Positions 1 to 12,900 of a stretch of 64,000 nucleotides of DNA are shown piece after piece. A program made the translations under genes and the position numbers. The DNA is from Adineta steineri (Eukaryota > Rotifera > Eurotatoria > Adinetida > Adinetidae). The first letter of the stretch is position 1, and each line of letters opens with the position of its first letter. Location: assembly GCA_905250115.1 (NCBI GenBank), contig CAJNOI010000070.1, positions 231,856-295,855 of the forward strand. The letters run 5' to 3'. The notes beneath the pieces were generated by a model. It saw nothing but the letters and a program-made list of their open reading frames with translations, did no database searches and was not told where the DNA came from.

Positions 1-1440
1 TAATAATAATAATCGTGCATTAAATAATATTCAACAATAAACAAGATTATTAAAACAAATTCAAGGATTTAATATTATTGAATTAATATGAAATTACGTT
101 TGTTATTTGGCAAAAAACAATATCTAACGAAGTATTACAAAGACTTGATGAACGAATAAATCAAATATGGTTAATATTTACTAAAGATGATCAAAATAAT
201 AAAAATATTTCATATTCATAATTCAACTTTAGATATTATTTGTTCTGCAATACCAGTTTTATTAACAACTTATAAATAAATATCAATTATCTTTGTATGG
301 CAAATTGATCAAATATCATTGAATGAAAATAATGATGATTTAGCATTTAAACAAAATGAAGAACTTATATATGGAATATTATCACGTATTCTTCAAATAA
401 TTCAAAAATCATCACCACATTTTCATCCATTTGTATATGTTCTTACAGATCATGCTCAATTTAATAATGATTCAAATCTTAAGATAATTCCATCACCATT
501 TATTGGTCTTGAACGAAGTTTAATAACTGAATATGAATGAAATCGATTAAAACTTATTGATCTTCAAACATCATTAAATAATAATAATCAATCAACATTT
601 ATTCATACTTTAGTAGAATATATGATTAATTCAAGATATTCAACTGATACTTGTCAAGTTGTTCTTCGTCTTAATCATACAAATCGAAATCAAGTGTAAC
701 ATTTAATATGGCATTATAAAATGTTACAAAATAATAATGAACAAGAGAAATCTAAATACGAACAAATTTCTATCATTCCTAAAGGAGATGTTGATCAAAA
801 ACCATTTCGACTTTGTGTACCACAATCTGTTTTCTTTCTCAATTAACATGGATTGAAGAAGATAGAGAAAAAGAATTATTACCATCAGATATCGTAGAAG
901 TTCGTGTTCATTGTGTTGGTATTAATTTTCGTGATGTACTCAAATCACGTGGTCTTTATGCATATACACGTACTTTTGCACAACCTAATGATGAACAACC
1001 AAAAATTAATCAAGATACAGAACTTGGATCAGATTTTGTTAGTACTATTGTACGAGTAGATCCTACAACAACTACTTCTTAAGTTGGAGATCATGTCGTT
1101 GATGTTACTGGTGATAGTACATGTTATTCTCATATTATGATTAATTCACAACTTATAATACGTATTCCATCTGATTTTCCTCTAACTGATGAACAATTCT
1201 GTGGTCTACCATGTTCAATTTTAACAGTTATATATTCTCTTAAATATCGTGTTCGGCGCATTTGATTTATTTGTTCAACGTAAATTATGTGCTGTTGAAC
1301 CAACAGTTACTTAAAAACCATCTCAAGTAATAAAAGCATTATTAAGATATAATAGTGGTCAAGTTATGGGTAAAACTGTTTTTCGTATAACTTCATCTGA
1401 TTAACCATCAAATATCAAAAAAAATCAATCGAATAATTTA
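1..1440 (+). pseudogene. Decayed polyketide synthase fragment (KR-side linker and enoylreductase)
   Basis: Conceptual translation shows type I PKS similarity broken by stops and frameshifts. At 319-538 a stretch with FIGLERSLITEYE resembles the structural half of a ketoreductase region and then hits TGA where a Trp codon would be expected. The same frame continues recognisably to about 820, apart from a second stop near 697. After a frame change, 813-1080 gives VEVRVHCVGINFRDVLKSRG and ELGSDFVSTIVRV, the N-terminal signature of a PKS enoylreductase domain. The next stop at 1079 is followed by further ER-like sequence (VGDHVVDVTG) until about 1240, after which stops become dense. No acyltransferase, ketosynthase or carrier domain is visible, so the piece is a dead internal fragment cut by the window start. 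PKS genes are not typical of animals; transfer followed by decay is the likely history. Confidence 0.8.
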
Positions 1441-4400
1441 TTAGAAGGTAATCATATTTATATTTTTTTTTTCTTTTTTCTTTTTTCTTTTTTCTTTTTT
1501 GACTATTGATACGCATTACAATGTATGAAAAAGAACGTAGTTCGAACGCATCGAAATATTTATTCATACTCGAAAGAAAAGAAAAAAAAGATATTCGTTA
1601 ATATTTTTCATCTTTTCTCATAATTTTGCGGGTGGGTGTGGATGTATATCTCTTCTTCTTTTCCGTTCACATCTACATCCACCATCGATCCTAATAACGC
1701 TGACCGATACTTCTTTGTGTTATATAGTTATATGTGATCAACTAGTATAGGAAAGAGATAAAGTAAAAGAATAGAAATAAAAACACTTCGTTAGTCTTAC
1801 TACTGGGCCCAAACTCAAATTCAAACCTAAACTGCCAACCCGTTGGGGTTTGAATTTGAGTTTAGTGCATGTCTATCCAAAGCTACACCTTCACCTACTC
1901 TTTTATATGAATCCACTGTGTAGTAATAGGATATATTTATCATCTATATGTGTATTTGTTTTTCTTTTCTTAATTTTTGTCGTCTCTTTTAATAATTTCA
2001 ATAGGAATAAACGAAATGAATTTAACAAATATTCATTTAAGTAAATGTTTCAAATAATAATCGTCGTTATTTAAACATAGAATTGTATTCGTTCAATTGA
2101 TTTATCAAAATATTTTCTATATTTCTCTTGTTTATTTAAGAAAATAGATGACATTGAATATAAGGTTCATCTAGAGGGATTATATCAATAGAAATATTTG
2201 ATCTACCACTATCGTCATGGATTTTAATGTCACAAACTTAATATGAAGATTTTTAGTGTTTGATTTATTCGACAAGAGATAGTAAACAATTGTTGATAGT
2301 TAATCGTTTGAAGACGCGTGTATATTGTCTTTATTGTCTATTTGACATTCCTATTAAAAGAAAACTGTTATTTTCTCACGAGTTTTTCGATATTTCGGTA
2401 TAAAACTAAATAGAACGAGCACAAATCAATGATAAGAATGATCAATATATTTGACAGAAGTTTGAAGAATATTTTCAAATAAAAGAAAAGCTCAATAAAA
2501 ATATTAAATCTTAGATGAAGAGTTTTTTCTATTATTCTTCTTCGATATTCACATTTAAACAGAATTCCTATTGATAACAATACTGAAAATGTGAAAATAT
2601 TTATTAGTTCTTTTTATCTAGTTATTTGTGAATAGATTTATCAAGGATAAGAAAAATAACGACTAATAAAGAACGTAAGAAAAAAAAATATTTCGTTACA
2701 AATATCGTTATTTGGACAACGAAGAAAAGTATGAGAGATACAATTAACTATCGACGAAGAAATGAAGAACATGAAAATGAATACAAATGTAGCAGATGTT
2801 GAATATTTCTCTATAGTTTTTAGGTAAGATTTTCATCCAAAAGAATCAATTTATATTCTTTTCTTTTAACATAAAATAATTTCTTTGAAATTTTGTACAT
2901 AGACTAAAGAAAATAATATTACTAGGAAAGCTAAATGAATTGAATAATTATTCTACAATAAGAAAACATTTTTATGTAACAACTCCCAGTTAAAAATCTC
3001 TATCTAAATCTATATATGGATGAATTACAATATTCTTATATTGTTTTATGAAAAACTTTTCATCTCATTGTTAATATCATTGTACAATATTGTATTAAAG
3101 AAAAATATGTTTCATTTTTTCTGATTATTACTCTTGAATTATCTAACATATGACATATTTTTTTAAGAATCCAGTTTAAAAATTTGAGATTAAACTATAT
3201 TGATTAGTACACAACACATCTAATGCTGAATTTTTTCACCTGATTTTTAATCTAAATCTATAATTTTGTTTGTGTAATAAGAGATTTCTTCGTCAATTGC
3301 AATTGACATTAGTTGTAAGAAAGCTATTCCATGTGCTCAAAATCAGTAATTAATCGCCAACGATTTTCTTCCTCATTTTTAACGATAAATTATGAGATTA
3401 TTTACACGTGAACTTTAATTTTACTGTTAAATTTAGAAGATCTTATTACTTATTTAATTAGTGGATCAATGTTTCTATTATAAAATTGAATATTCACATT
3501 AATTTGTACATAGAAATTATGTAATAAAATAGATAAATAAGAACTCTATATGCAATTTGATATAGTGAGGAAAAAATAAATTTGAAAAAAACATCAGTGA
3601 GAGACGGAGTTATATATTAATATAGAATCATCTAAAATAAACTACGCGTTGTTCCAAAGAAACGTTTTGAAACGAATGATTGTAATGACGAGACTTATAG
3701 TACGTTCATTTTTTTTTAAAAATTATTCGATGTCATTTATGTCATAGTAGTCACATTCATAACAAAACTAATCTTTTTTTTTGCTTCAAATGTTTGTGAT
3801 TCTATTTCACTCTTTAATTTATAAATTCTTAAATAATAAATTTGTAGTTTATAATTGATTACTAAATCGATGATTAAACATGATTTTCATGACATAAGAA
3901 TGTGACTTTGAAACTTGTCGGAGATTTTAATAGGATTTATTTTCTAATAGTGATAGTATGAACAATAGTTGAATAGAATGAATAATGTTTCAAGTCAATC
4001 TGTAATATCTTAAGAGAATTAGAAATTTAAAAAAATCTTGCGTAATATCTCGTGTAACACTACATGTAATAATTTTTTTATTTATTTTATTTAAGTGAAA
4101 ACTCGAATAATTTTTTCATTGTCTTTTATCACTTGTATCATTATATATCGAAGTTACTTTTTATTTAATAGAATAGGAGCTGAAGGATTGACGGTAAATA
4201 TAATCTATGAGCAAACAATTAATTCGGATTATTTTCTTCAAATATATATTAAAAATAAATAATCATTTTTTTTTAATTTGATTTCTATACAATATAAAAA
4301 GAGCGACATATGTGCGAGACAAAATCAATATTAATTTTATTTTGAAAGAAAAAAAGATTCTAAAAATGAATCGCTCGAAATGAAAAAGATGGATTTGATA

Positions 4401-5639
4401 CTAAACTAGATCTTTTCAAATCCATTATACTATCATTTATCTTTACTCACACTTGTTTTTTATTATAAAACTTAGATAAAGAAGCGTTCAGAGTAAAAAT
4501 ACGAAATAAATAACCATCATTAACTCTTTTTATTTTGATGTTCATTTAACAGTTATTAGAATATAAGGCTAAGATTTCTTTGCTGTATCATCTATTAAAT
4601 TAGTTTCATGTCAAAAAATAACTCACACTTATTATTTTATCTTTCTCGAAGTTAAAAAATCTTTAACTATGTTATATAATTGCTGATCATTTATAATAGA
4701 TCGCTGAATTTCAGATGATTCTGATGATAAAAAAAATGATGTCGAGGGAGAAATCATCGGGAATCGAAATAATTAAAAAATCTAAGACAATTGATTCTAT
4801 ATCGAAAAATAAATGAACAAAGATTTTGATTGTATTTCAAAGTTGAATTGATTTTTCTTCCATAAATAAAATCGATAAAAAAAGAATTATTTTTCTCTTT
4901 TCTTTACATGACTTATCTATCCGTCTTGTTTCATTGGTTTTCTTAACCACATGTGATTTTTAGTAAGAGCAATGAACGATAATATTAAAGAATAAACGTA
5001 AAGAAGAGTGACCTTATAGATGGTTGTTTGACAGAACAAGAAAAAACGATAATTATAAGCGTTAGAAATATTTTTTTGTCGCTATACGAACAAAATAACA
5101 AAACGCAACCACGTGAAAAAAGAGGTGTCTCATAGAATATTTTCAAATATCTAAATAAAACGACTTTTACGTAACGAATCGTGTTCTAATCTTATCTTAA
5201 GATTTTGATTAACAACTGTAAAGAATGAAATATTTATAGTTTGATATTTGAGCAACGAAGAAAAAAATTGACTCTATTCTTATAAAAAGAAAACGTTTCA
5301 CTTCAAATTGATATTAATAGAAAATAAGATAAAGAAAAATTTGATTATTTTAATTTTATCTTATATCTTCAATAACTATTTAAACATTTCGAGAGACTCA
5401 AATGCTTTTTGTTTGACATTTTTATATTTGGAGATTTTTGGAATAAAATACTTAAATTATTCTCATTTAAAAAGTCTAAATAGTGACTTTTAAGATGATC
5501 GAATTGGAGAACATTTTCTATATGATATTAAACTATTACTTGAAATGAATTGAAATTACGTAGTCGAATATGGAGCCAACTTCACCTACGCGATCTTATT
5601 ATTATTGCTCTTTATCAGATATATATTCGATTTTTTTTA
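1441..5639. other. Gene-free AT-rich intergenic stretch
   Basis: About 4.2 kb with no ORF of recognisable family and no coding-like codon pattern on either strand. It holds a CTTTTTT-type low-complexity tract at about 1463-1500, a short hairpin built from a GGTGTGGATGTA/TACATCCACC pair at 1635-1681, and a perfect 17-bp inverted repeat at 1811-1863. The remainder is simple A/T-rich sequence. Confidence 0.6.
1811..1863. repeat. Perfect 17-bp inverted repeat (hairpin)
   Basis: AAACTCAAATTCAAACC at 1811-1827 is exactly reverse-complementary to 1847-1863, leaving a 19-nt loop. It has no T-run characteristic of a Pol III terminator and no adjacent gene. It may be the centre or remnant of a foldback element. 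Confidence 0.75.
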
Positions 5640-5643
5640 TTAA

Positions 5644-6236
5644 CCCTTCGTGGATGTTCTCATTTTTTAACTTCGTGGTTGTTTCGGGGTCCATCTGGAC
5701 CCGCTCATAAAAAAACGAAGTTTTAGCTCCATGAAAGCTTTTCATTTGTATATTATAAACATATAGATGCCTCAGTCTTATTAGGATATGAATGCGTTTG
5801 TGCTAAGCACTGTAAGAGGGCTCCGTAGTACGAATAAGGGTTTAGCAGAACCTTTTGAAAATGATATTGATATAAGCTGAGAGTGACAGATATCACACTC
5901 TTTTTACTAAATATGAGTCATTATTATAAGTAGCGAAGATAAAAATCAATCGAAACATATCGTTAGAAAGGAAACAACACTGCGTGAGAACAAATATCAC
6001 CAATATAACCATATAAAATAACATTACAGCACCATAGTTGTTATGGGGTCCACAAGGACCCGTAGCTGTATTTTTTCTCCGTTGGACCTACTCATGATTT
6101 GTCATATGGGTAGTGTGTACCAACAAAAGACTAGAGATTAGATGTGAGAATCGATCGGAAACAGAAACTCTTAAGAGAGAATTTGGTAAAAAGCTGCGAA
6201 GTGGGTCCTCTTGGACCCCACAACATCAACCGAGGG
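5644..6236. mobile_element. Non-autonomous piggyBac-type MITE with TTAA target duplication
   Basis: A 593-bp element is flanked on both sides by TTAA (5640-5643 and 6237-6240). It begins CCCTTCGTGGATGTT and ends with the imperfect reverse complement (read inward, CCCTCGGTTGATGTT), which is the CCC...GGG terminus and TTAA target typical of piggyBac. Three internal palindromes GGGTCC-N4-GGACCC lie at 5687-5702, 6046-6061 and 6203-6218, two close to the right or left end as subterminal repeats. No transposase ORF is present, so movement would need a transposase supplied elsewhere. Confidence 0.85.
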
Positions 6237-6341
6237 TTAATAGAGAACATTTTCTCGATATATAGAGTGATAGAAGGAAAATTTTAATATTCTCTTTCTT
6301 GTAGAGAAGAGTCTTATAAACATAAATTATCTGCTTACTTG

Positions 6342-6725
6342 TGTCGGTATTATCTAGGTCTGATAATTGCTGACTTTCCAAATTTATTTACAATTGGTGG
6401 CCCCGGTGCTCCATCTGATTGAGCTAATATGGTTCCACATATCGAACAGCATTTTAAATGGATAACAAAATGTTTGGAATATCTACGAACACATGATATC
6501 AATATAATAGAACCTTCTCTAGAGGCAGAGAATACCTGGGTTAATCATGTAAATGATGTTGTCGAAAATACTCTTTTTCGAACATCCAAGTCAATCTACA
6601 ACGGACCAAATATTTCCGAAAAACCACGAGCCTTTAAACCTTATGTAGAAGGCTTTGATATTGATATGAAAAAGTGCGAAAAAATTGCCAACAATAACTA
6701 TGAAGGTTTTCATCTGGTGAAGTAA
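6342..6725 (+). pseudogene. C-terminal relic of a Baeyer-Villiger flavin monooxygenase
   Basis: In the frame beginning near 6342 the translation reads YLGLIIADFPNLFTIGGPG, then APSD and a TGA stop at 6420-6422, then a 98-residue open stretch with MVPHIEQHFKWITKCLEYLR, ENTWVNHVNDVVENTLF and NISEKPRAFKPYVEGFD up to the stop at 6723-6725. This order matches the C-terminal third of cyclohexanone/phenylacetone-type Baeyer-Villiger monooxygenases, where the stop replaces a residue just after GPG-PS. No Rossmann GxGxxG segment or BVMO fingerprint is found upstream, so the gene is truncated as well as interrupted. It lies about 215 bp before the NRPS start codon and may be a leftover tailoring gene of the same locus. 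Confidence 0.8.
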
Positions 6726-6941
6726 CTACGATCATTACAGCATGGGTGATGCAGAACATTCACATTAGTTTTACTTTAAATGTAATTTCGTGGCGGAATA
6801 TCGTACAGTTCTGATTTCTTTGTTTGATTCGATACGAGTGTTGACGAGACCAATTATATTTGCTTCATTCTTTTCAGATAATTCGATTTCTCATAGTACT
6901 TGTTTATTAGGGTTCTGCTACTTAACAAATTCCAAAGCAAA

Positions 6942-9900
6942 ATGTCGACAATGATGGAAATGTCTCTATTACAAAAAATTCAAGAGGAAGAAATGATGCC
7001 TTCGCCAGCATCATCAGCTATTCCTGCTGCTGGGTGTTCGCAAGGTGCCGCATCTTTCGCACAAGAACGGATATGGCTCGATGAAAAGATCCATCACGAC
7101 CCATCAATATCACCTGCCATGTATAACTTTGTTCTACCTTTGATAATTAAGCATGGGTCAATGTCAATCGATCGCATTCATTTGGCCATTGTTGCTGTTC
7201 TTGAACAGCATGAAATACTTCGAACTGCAATTTACTTCGATAAAAATCGTAACATGTTGGTCCAAGCGGTGCAGCCTGTGGTCAACAATGTTGCTTATTC
7301 CTTTGAAATAACAGCAAACGATATACAGAGTCCCGATGAAATTGCTGATCTACTTAGGAATGAATCGATCAAGCATTTTGCTGAGTTAGAACAGGGTTTA
7401 GTTGTTCGTTGTCATCTAGTTAAGGTGGGCTCTGACGATGACACGAACAAATTATATCCTCAAGATTTGATTATTTTCATATTTCATGGTATAGCATTCG
7501 ATTATAATTCTATTAATCCGTTCCTTGTTGCCTTTACAAAAGCATACAATCAGATGGAATTGGATGTTGAAAGGTTACAATATATCAGTTTCAGTCTATA
7601 TGAGCATCAACAATTCATTAATATCGCCGAAGACTCTCAAATACGAAGAGCTCAGCAGTTTTGGTCAAAAATGATGGGTGACTACAGCCTTGATACAAAC
7701 TATCCAACACCATTTACGTATCCATTCGACACAAAAAAGCGTTCGGGAGAAGGGCATAGTATATCATTTATATTGAACTCGATATTTGTCGAAGCTCAGA
7801 TGAAATTTGCATCTCTGCATAACTTGTCTATGTTTCATACAGCATTAGCGTGCTTCTTTCTATTTATATATGAACTCAATGATGGTACTATTAGTGACTT
7901 GTGTGTAACCTGTCCTACAAATAATCGATCATCTGTTGATACAAAATGCATGATTGGCACCTTTGCGAATTTATTACCATATCGCATCAAAATTAATGCA
8001 AATGACAGTTTTATTAACTTAGTGCAGCAAATTTGCCAACTGGACATAGACATTTTTAATCACTGTCAACTACCTTATCAACAGATCATCAGGGATAATA
8101 AGCAGTTATGTTCAAGCAAGATTCCATTACATTTTCAATATGAAGAAATTTACTCTTCTTCAACTAGCGAAATGAAATCGATAGTCAAGACAAATGATGC
8201 GGCATTAAGTTTATATACTGAACAACCTTGGCTTCATGGTAATGGTATTGCTTCTCATGATATGAATTTAAAAATGATTCATAATCAGTCCAGCCAAACG
8301 ACTTATTGTATTTTTGAATGTAGCGCTGATTGTTATGATGAAGTGACGGTGTCCAACATTGGTCGATATTTTCATAATCTACTTTCACATATCTTCACTG
8401 AAAATACGAAAACCATTGGATTCGACCCAGCTTTGGAAAAAATTGGCAATCTTTCTCTTTTACCAATGAACGTTGAAACTTTATTAAACATCAACGAATC
8501 ACTACGACATTTCTCAGAAATAAGTAAGTGCTTCGACGAAAGCTCGTTTCTAACTCCTCTTTACATATCTGCATGAATTAAAACTCGTACATAATGAGTA
8601 ATTTGTAGAAATAGTTTAAACTCCTTAGAGCATAAAAATGTATAACGTCGGCTATTTCCGAGAGATTCGAGTATTTAGCTATGAAAATAAACCTAATAGA
8701 TATGTAAGAATAATATGTGACTATCATAGAACCAGCTTCATATACTCAACACCAAATATGGCATGATGAAGAACGTCGTTTGCATTTGGGTGGACTACAA
8801 TTGGCAACACATAATATGGTATTCTGCTATCGTCTTTCAGCTGATCGTACCTTGTCTGTTCAGCAGCTTCGTCACGCACTCCATCTTGTTGTTGACAAAC
8901 ACCAATCTCTGAGAACGTCATTTATTTTTGATACTACAAAAAACATTCTCACACAACGAATTGTTGACCAACAGAATCATAACAACAATCGGTTTTCTAT
9001 AGTCGAAAGTATTTATGAAACAGATGAACAATTAGATGAAATTATCCACAATGAGACACATAATCCTCATGTTTTCGATCTGACTCAAGGTCTTGTCTTC
9101 CGATGGCATCTTGTCCGTTATAAACAAGTTTCTACTACTGATCTTATCTCCGATAGCGATATTCTCATCTTCAACTTCCATCACGTGTCGTTCGACTGTC
9201 CATCGATTAAGATATTTCTCCATGATCTTCATCAAGCATACACCACAAGTCAGCTACTCAATGATGACAGCACTAATGGACTTCGCTATCTCAACTGTAA
9301 ATATTCATACTTCTCTCTTCATAATCATATAATGTATTTCTCTCTTCTTTAGATGCTGTCATTGAACACCACATGCCCATGATTGGTGCAAGCATGTTCT
9401 GGCATGATGCTCTGCATGATTGCAAACTAGATCAATCTCTCCCATTGCCATATGCTCGATATCGACATACGAATGAATATCGATCTGGTTTTGGAACATC
9501 TATTTCATTCGATTTAGATCGAGATCTTTGTGACACTTTCCTTCACTACACATCTTCGCAAAACATCTCACTTGAACATCTGGCGTTGTCTATGTATTTT
9601 GTCTTTCTATTTAAACTAACGAATGGAGAAACAGATCTATGCATTGGACTAAACGTAGATGGTCGATACAGAGATGAACTAAGATCAGTGATTGGTATGT
9701 TTGCCAATTATATTCCACTGAGATGTCAACTAGATCCACAATGGTTCATACATAAACTTGTTAAGCATGTTGAAGAAATACTAACGAACAGTCGGAAGTA
9801 CTCTTATTTCCCTATTCAACGTGTCCTAGATCAACATCCACGTGCTTCGAAATCTGCATTTCTTGATACATCATTCGAGTACATTCAATATTCACCACAA

Positions 9901-12900
9901 GATCATGGCAATGACATGATTATAGGTGACAGTCATCTCTCTGTGATGCCTATTTCGAACAAGACTAGTGAAGATGACATCATGAACAAGTTTGACTTCA
10001 TTCTTAGTATTCGGCATGATATCGATCTGAATCAACTGTCATGCACAATCAATGTATCACTTGACTTGTTCAATCGAGAGACAGCGGAGAACATTTCACA
10101 ACGATTTCATTCCATTCTACACCAATTATCTACATCTATTATCGATAGTCAAATAAACAAACCGATCTATGAATTATCATTAACATTATCAAATGAACAA
10201 TATCTAATGCAATCATTAAATAATACACAAATATCATTTTCATCTTCTCCTTTCATTTGCATTCATCATGAGTTTGTGTATCAAGTAATGAAACATCCAC
10301 AAAAACTAGCTGTTGAACTAGATGAACAATCTCTAACATATTGTGAACTTCTATATTATGTTCAAGTAGTATCTTTAACTCTTCTTAATGAATATCATGT
10401 TTTTCCAGGTGAGATCGTATGCCAGTGTGTTGAGCGAAGTTTGACAATGGTAAGTTGATTAAGATGAATAACAATTAATGTGAGTTTGAGATTGATTTGG
10501 ATTAGGTGATTGGTATGATGGGAATTGAAATGGCCGGTGGTGTTTATTGTCCATTATCACCTCGAGATCCACAACATCGTTTACATGCACTCACACAACA
10601 AACACGAAGTCGTCTTGTTCTTGTTCATCATCTAACTAAGACCAAATTCAACCATGATATTGCGTTACTTGGTATCGATTCAATTTTGACTAATACAGAG
10701 ACACACAGTAGAATTCATGTGAATCGACTCTCAGATGTCGCAGTAATACCGGATAATATGGCGTACATCATCTTCACAAGTGGATCAACAGGAATGCCGA
10801 AACCGGTTAGTAAAAACATGATTTTTGTAATTTCATACTATATATAAGTGTCGGTGTTTAAAGACTCAACTTCGCCATAGAAATTTTACTCGATCAATAC
10901 AATCTTTAGTACATGTTGATATATTTAACAAAAACGATATCATTGTACAAATGGCACGATGTTCGTTTGACCTTCATGTACAGGAAATCTTAGGAACGTT
11001 AATCATAGGAACCACAGTAATCATGTTACATCCACAGGGAAACTATGATTTCGAATATCTTTCCATACTTATGGAAAAGAAACAAGTTACTTTTCTTTAT
11101 ACTGTACCGACATTACTGCAACTCTTTTTTAAATTTATCAAAGAAACTAAAAAAGCATATGTTATGCAATATTTGCGATCTCTCTGCACTGGAGGTAGAT
11201 ATACAAATACGATTCTCCCAACTTTGGTCGACAGTAAAAATGTCGAAGTCTAAAAAGATCGAACGAAAAATGTCGAAAATAAAATGTCGAAGTATAAAGA
11301 TGTCGAAATATAAAAATATCGAAGTAAAAAATGCCGAAGTATAAAAATGTCGAAGTGAAAAATGTCGAAGTATAACAATATCGAAGGATAAAAATATCGA
11401 AGAAAAAAAGTCGAAATATGAAAATGATAAGATTTTGGGTGTTCGAAACAACTTAGTGGTAAAAATTAAGAAAGACGTTTGAGAGTGGGTGTGAGTATCA
11501 GTGCAAATATAAACATTCATCTGTATTTAGCCATACCCACATCCATACAGTCCCCCACACCCACACCCTCACCCTCACCCACACCCTCACCCACACCCAC
11601 ACCCTCACCCTCACCCTCACCCACACCCTCACCCTCACCCTCACCCACACCCTCACCCTCACCTTCACCCTCACCCACACCCATATCCACACCCATCCTT
11701 CGACATTTTTATATTTCGACTAATTTCAAATTCGACATTTCTACCCTTCGATATTTTAATATTTCGACTATTTTCAATTCGATATTCTTACATTCGACAT
11801 TTGTCTAATTTTTTTTCGACATTTTTACCTTTCGATCTTTATATACTTCGACATTTTAGTTTTTCGACCAAAGTTGGGATTACCACAAATACTTACTTAC
11901 ACCATTACCTTCAACTATTGTTTTTCTTCTTCTTGTTCTTAGGTGAACGTTGCTCTGTACAACTTGTTGAGTTATTAGAAAGTATTATAAATAGCGACTG
12001 TTCTATATGGAATTTATGTGGGCCAGCGGAGACAACTCTTCAGTCTTTATTTCATCGAGTGAACTCACAAATAGACGCAGTGACTATTCCACTTGGTAGA
12101 CCACTACCTAATTATTCCTGTATGATCGAAGATGATTTTGGACAGTGTCTCATTGTTGGCAAAGAAGGAGAGATCCTATTGAGAGGAATTGGCATCTTTG
12201 CAGGTTATCTTGGACGTGATGATTTAACCGCAAGAGCTTTTGTTGAGATAGATGGTGAAATATTCTATCGAACAGGTGATCTTGTTAGAATGGATAACAA
12301 TGGTCTTCTGCATTATCTAGGAAGAAAAGATCATCAAATCAAGCTTCATGGACAACGTATTGAACTTGGTGAAATCGAACGATGTTTACTTAGCATTACA
12401 TCTATCTCTGCTTGTGTTGTCATGAAATGGAAAGATGATTACTTAGTTGCTTATGTTCAATCTTCTCAAATCAATGAAGGACAACTACGTCAACATTGTC
12501 AGTCTCATCTCCCTCCACATATGATTCCATCTTTTTTTATTATTCTTGATAAACTACCTTTGAATCAAAATGGAAAAATAGATCGAAAACTTCTTCCATC
12601 ACCTCACTATCCATCGTTAACTATGCCATCGGTAAATGAACTTGATACACCAGTCGATCAAGCAGAAAAAAGTGTGTATGATATTTGGTGCCAAGTGCTG
12701 GAATACAATAGCCGACATATATCAACAACTACGAACTTCTTTACTACTGGAGGTCATTCTCGTTTGTTTATTGAGCTTTATCATCGCTATCAAACTATCT
12801 TTGCTTTCGATAGTCGTATATTATCTATTAGTCCGTTTCTTGAACAACCAACTATTCAACAGCATGCAAAATTATTAAAGACAGTCACAACCGATGATAT

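Noticed and set aside
2368..2580. Possible 70-aa minus-strand protein
   Set aside because: AT-rich random open frame with Phe/Ile/Leu bias; no conserved motif.
6900..6941. Earlier NRPS start upstream of 6942
   Set aside because: It begins with TTG, not ATG, and an in-frame TAG lies at 6894; the ATG at 6942 has a better context.
11498..11808. Open frames of Pro/Ser/Thr or Val/Arg repeats on both strands
   Set aside because: They are translations of the CCCACA/CCCTCA hexamer and flanking minisatellite inside an intron, not proteins.
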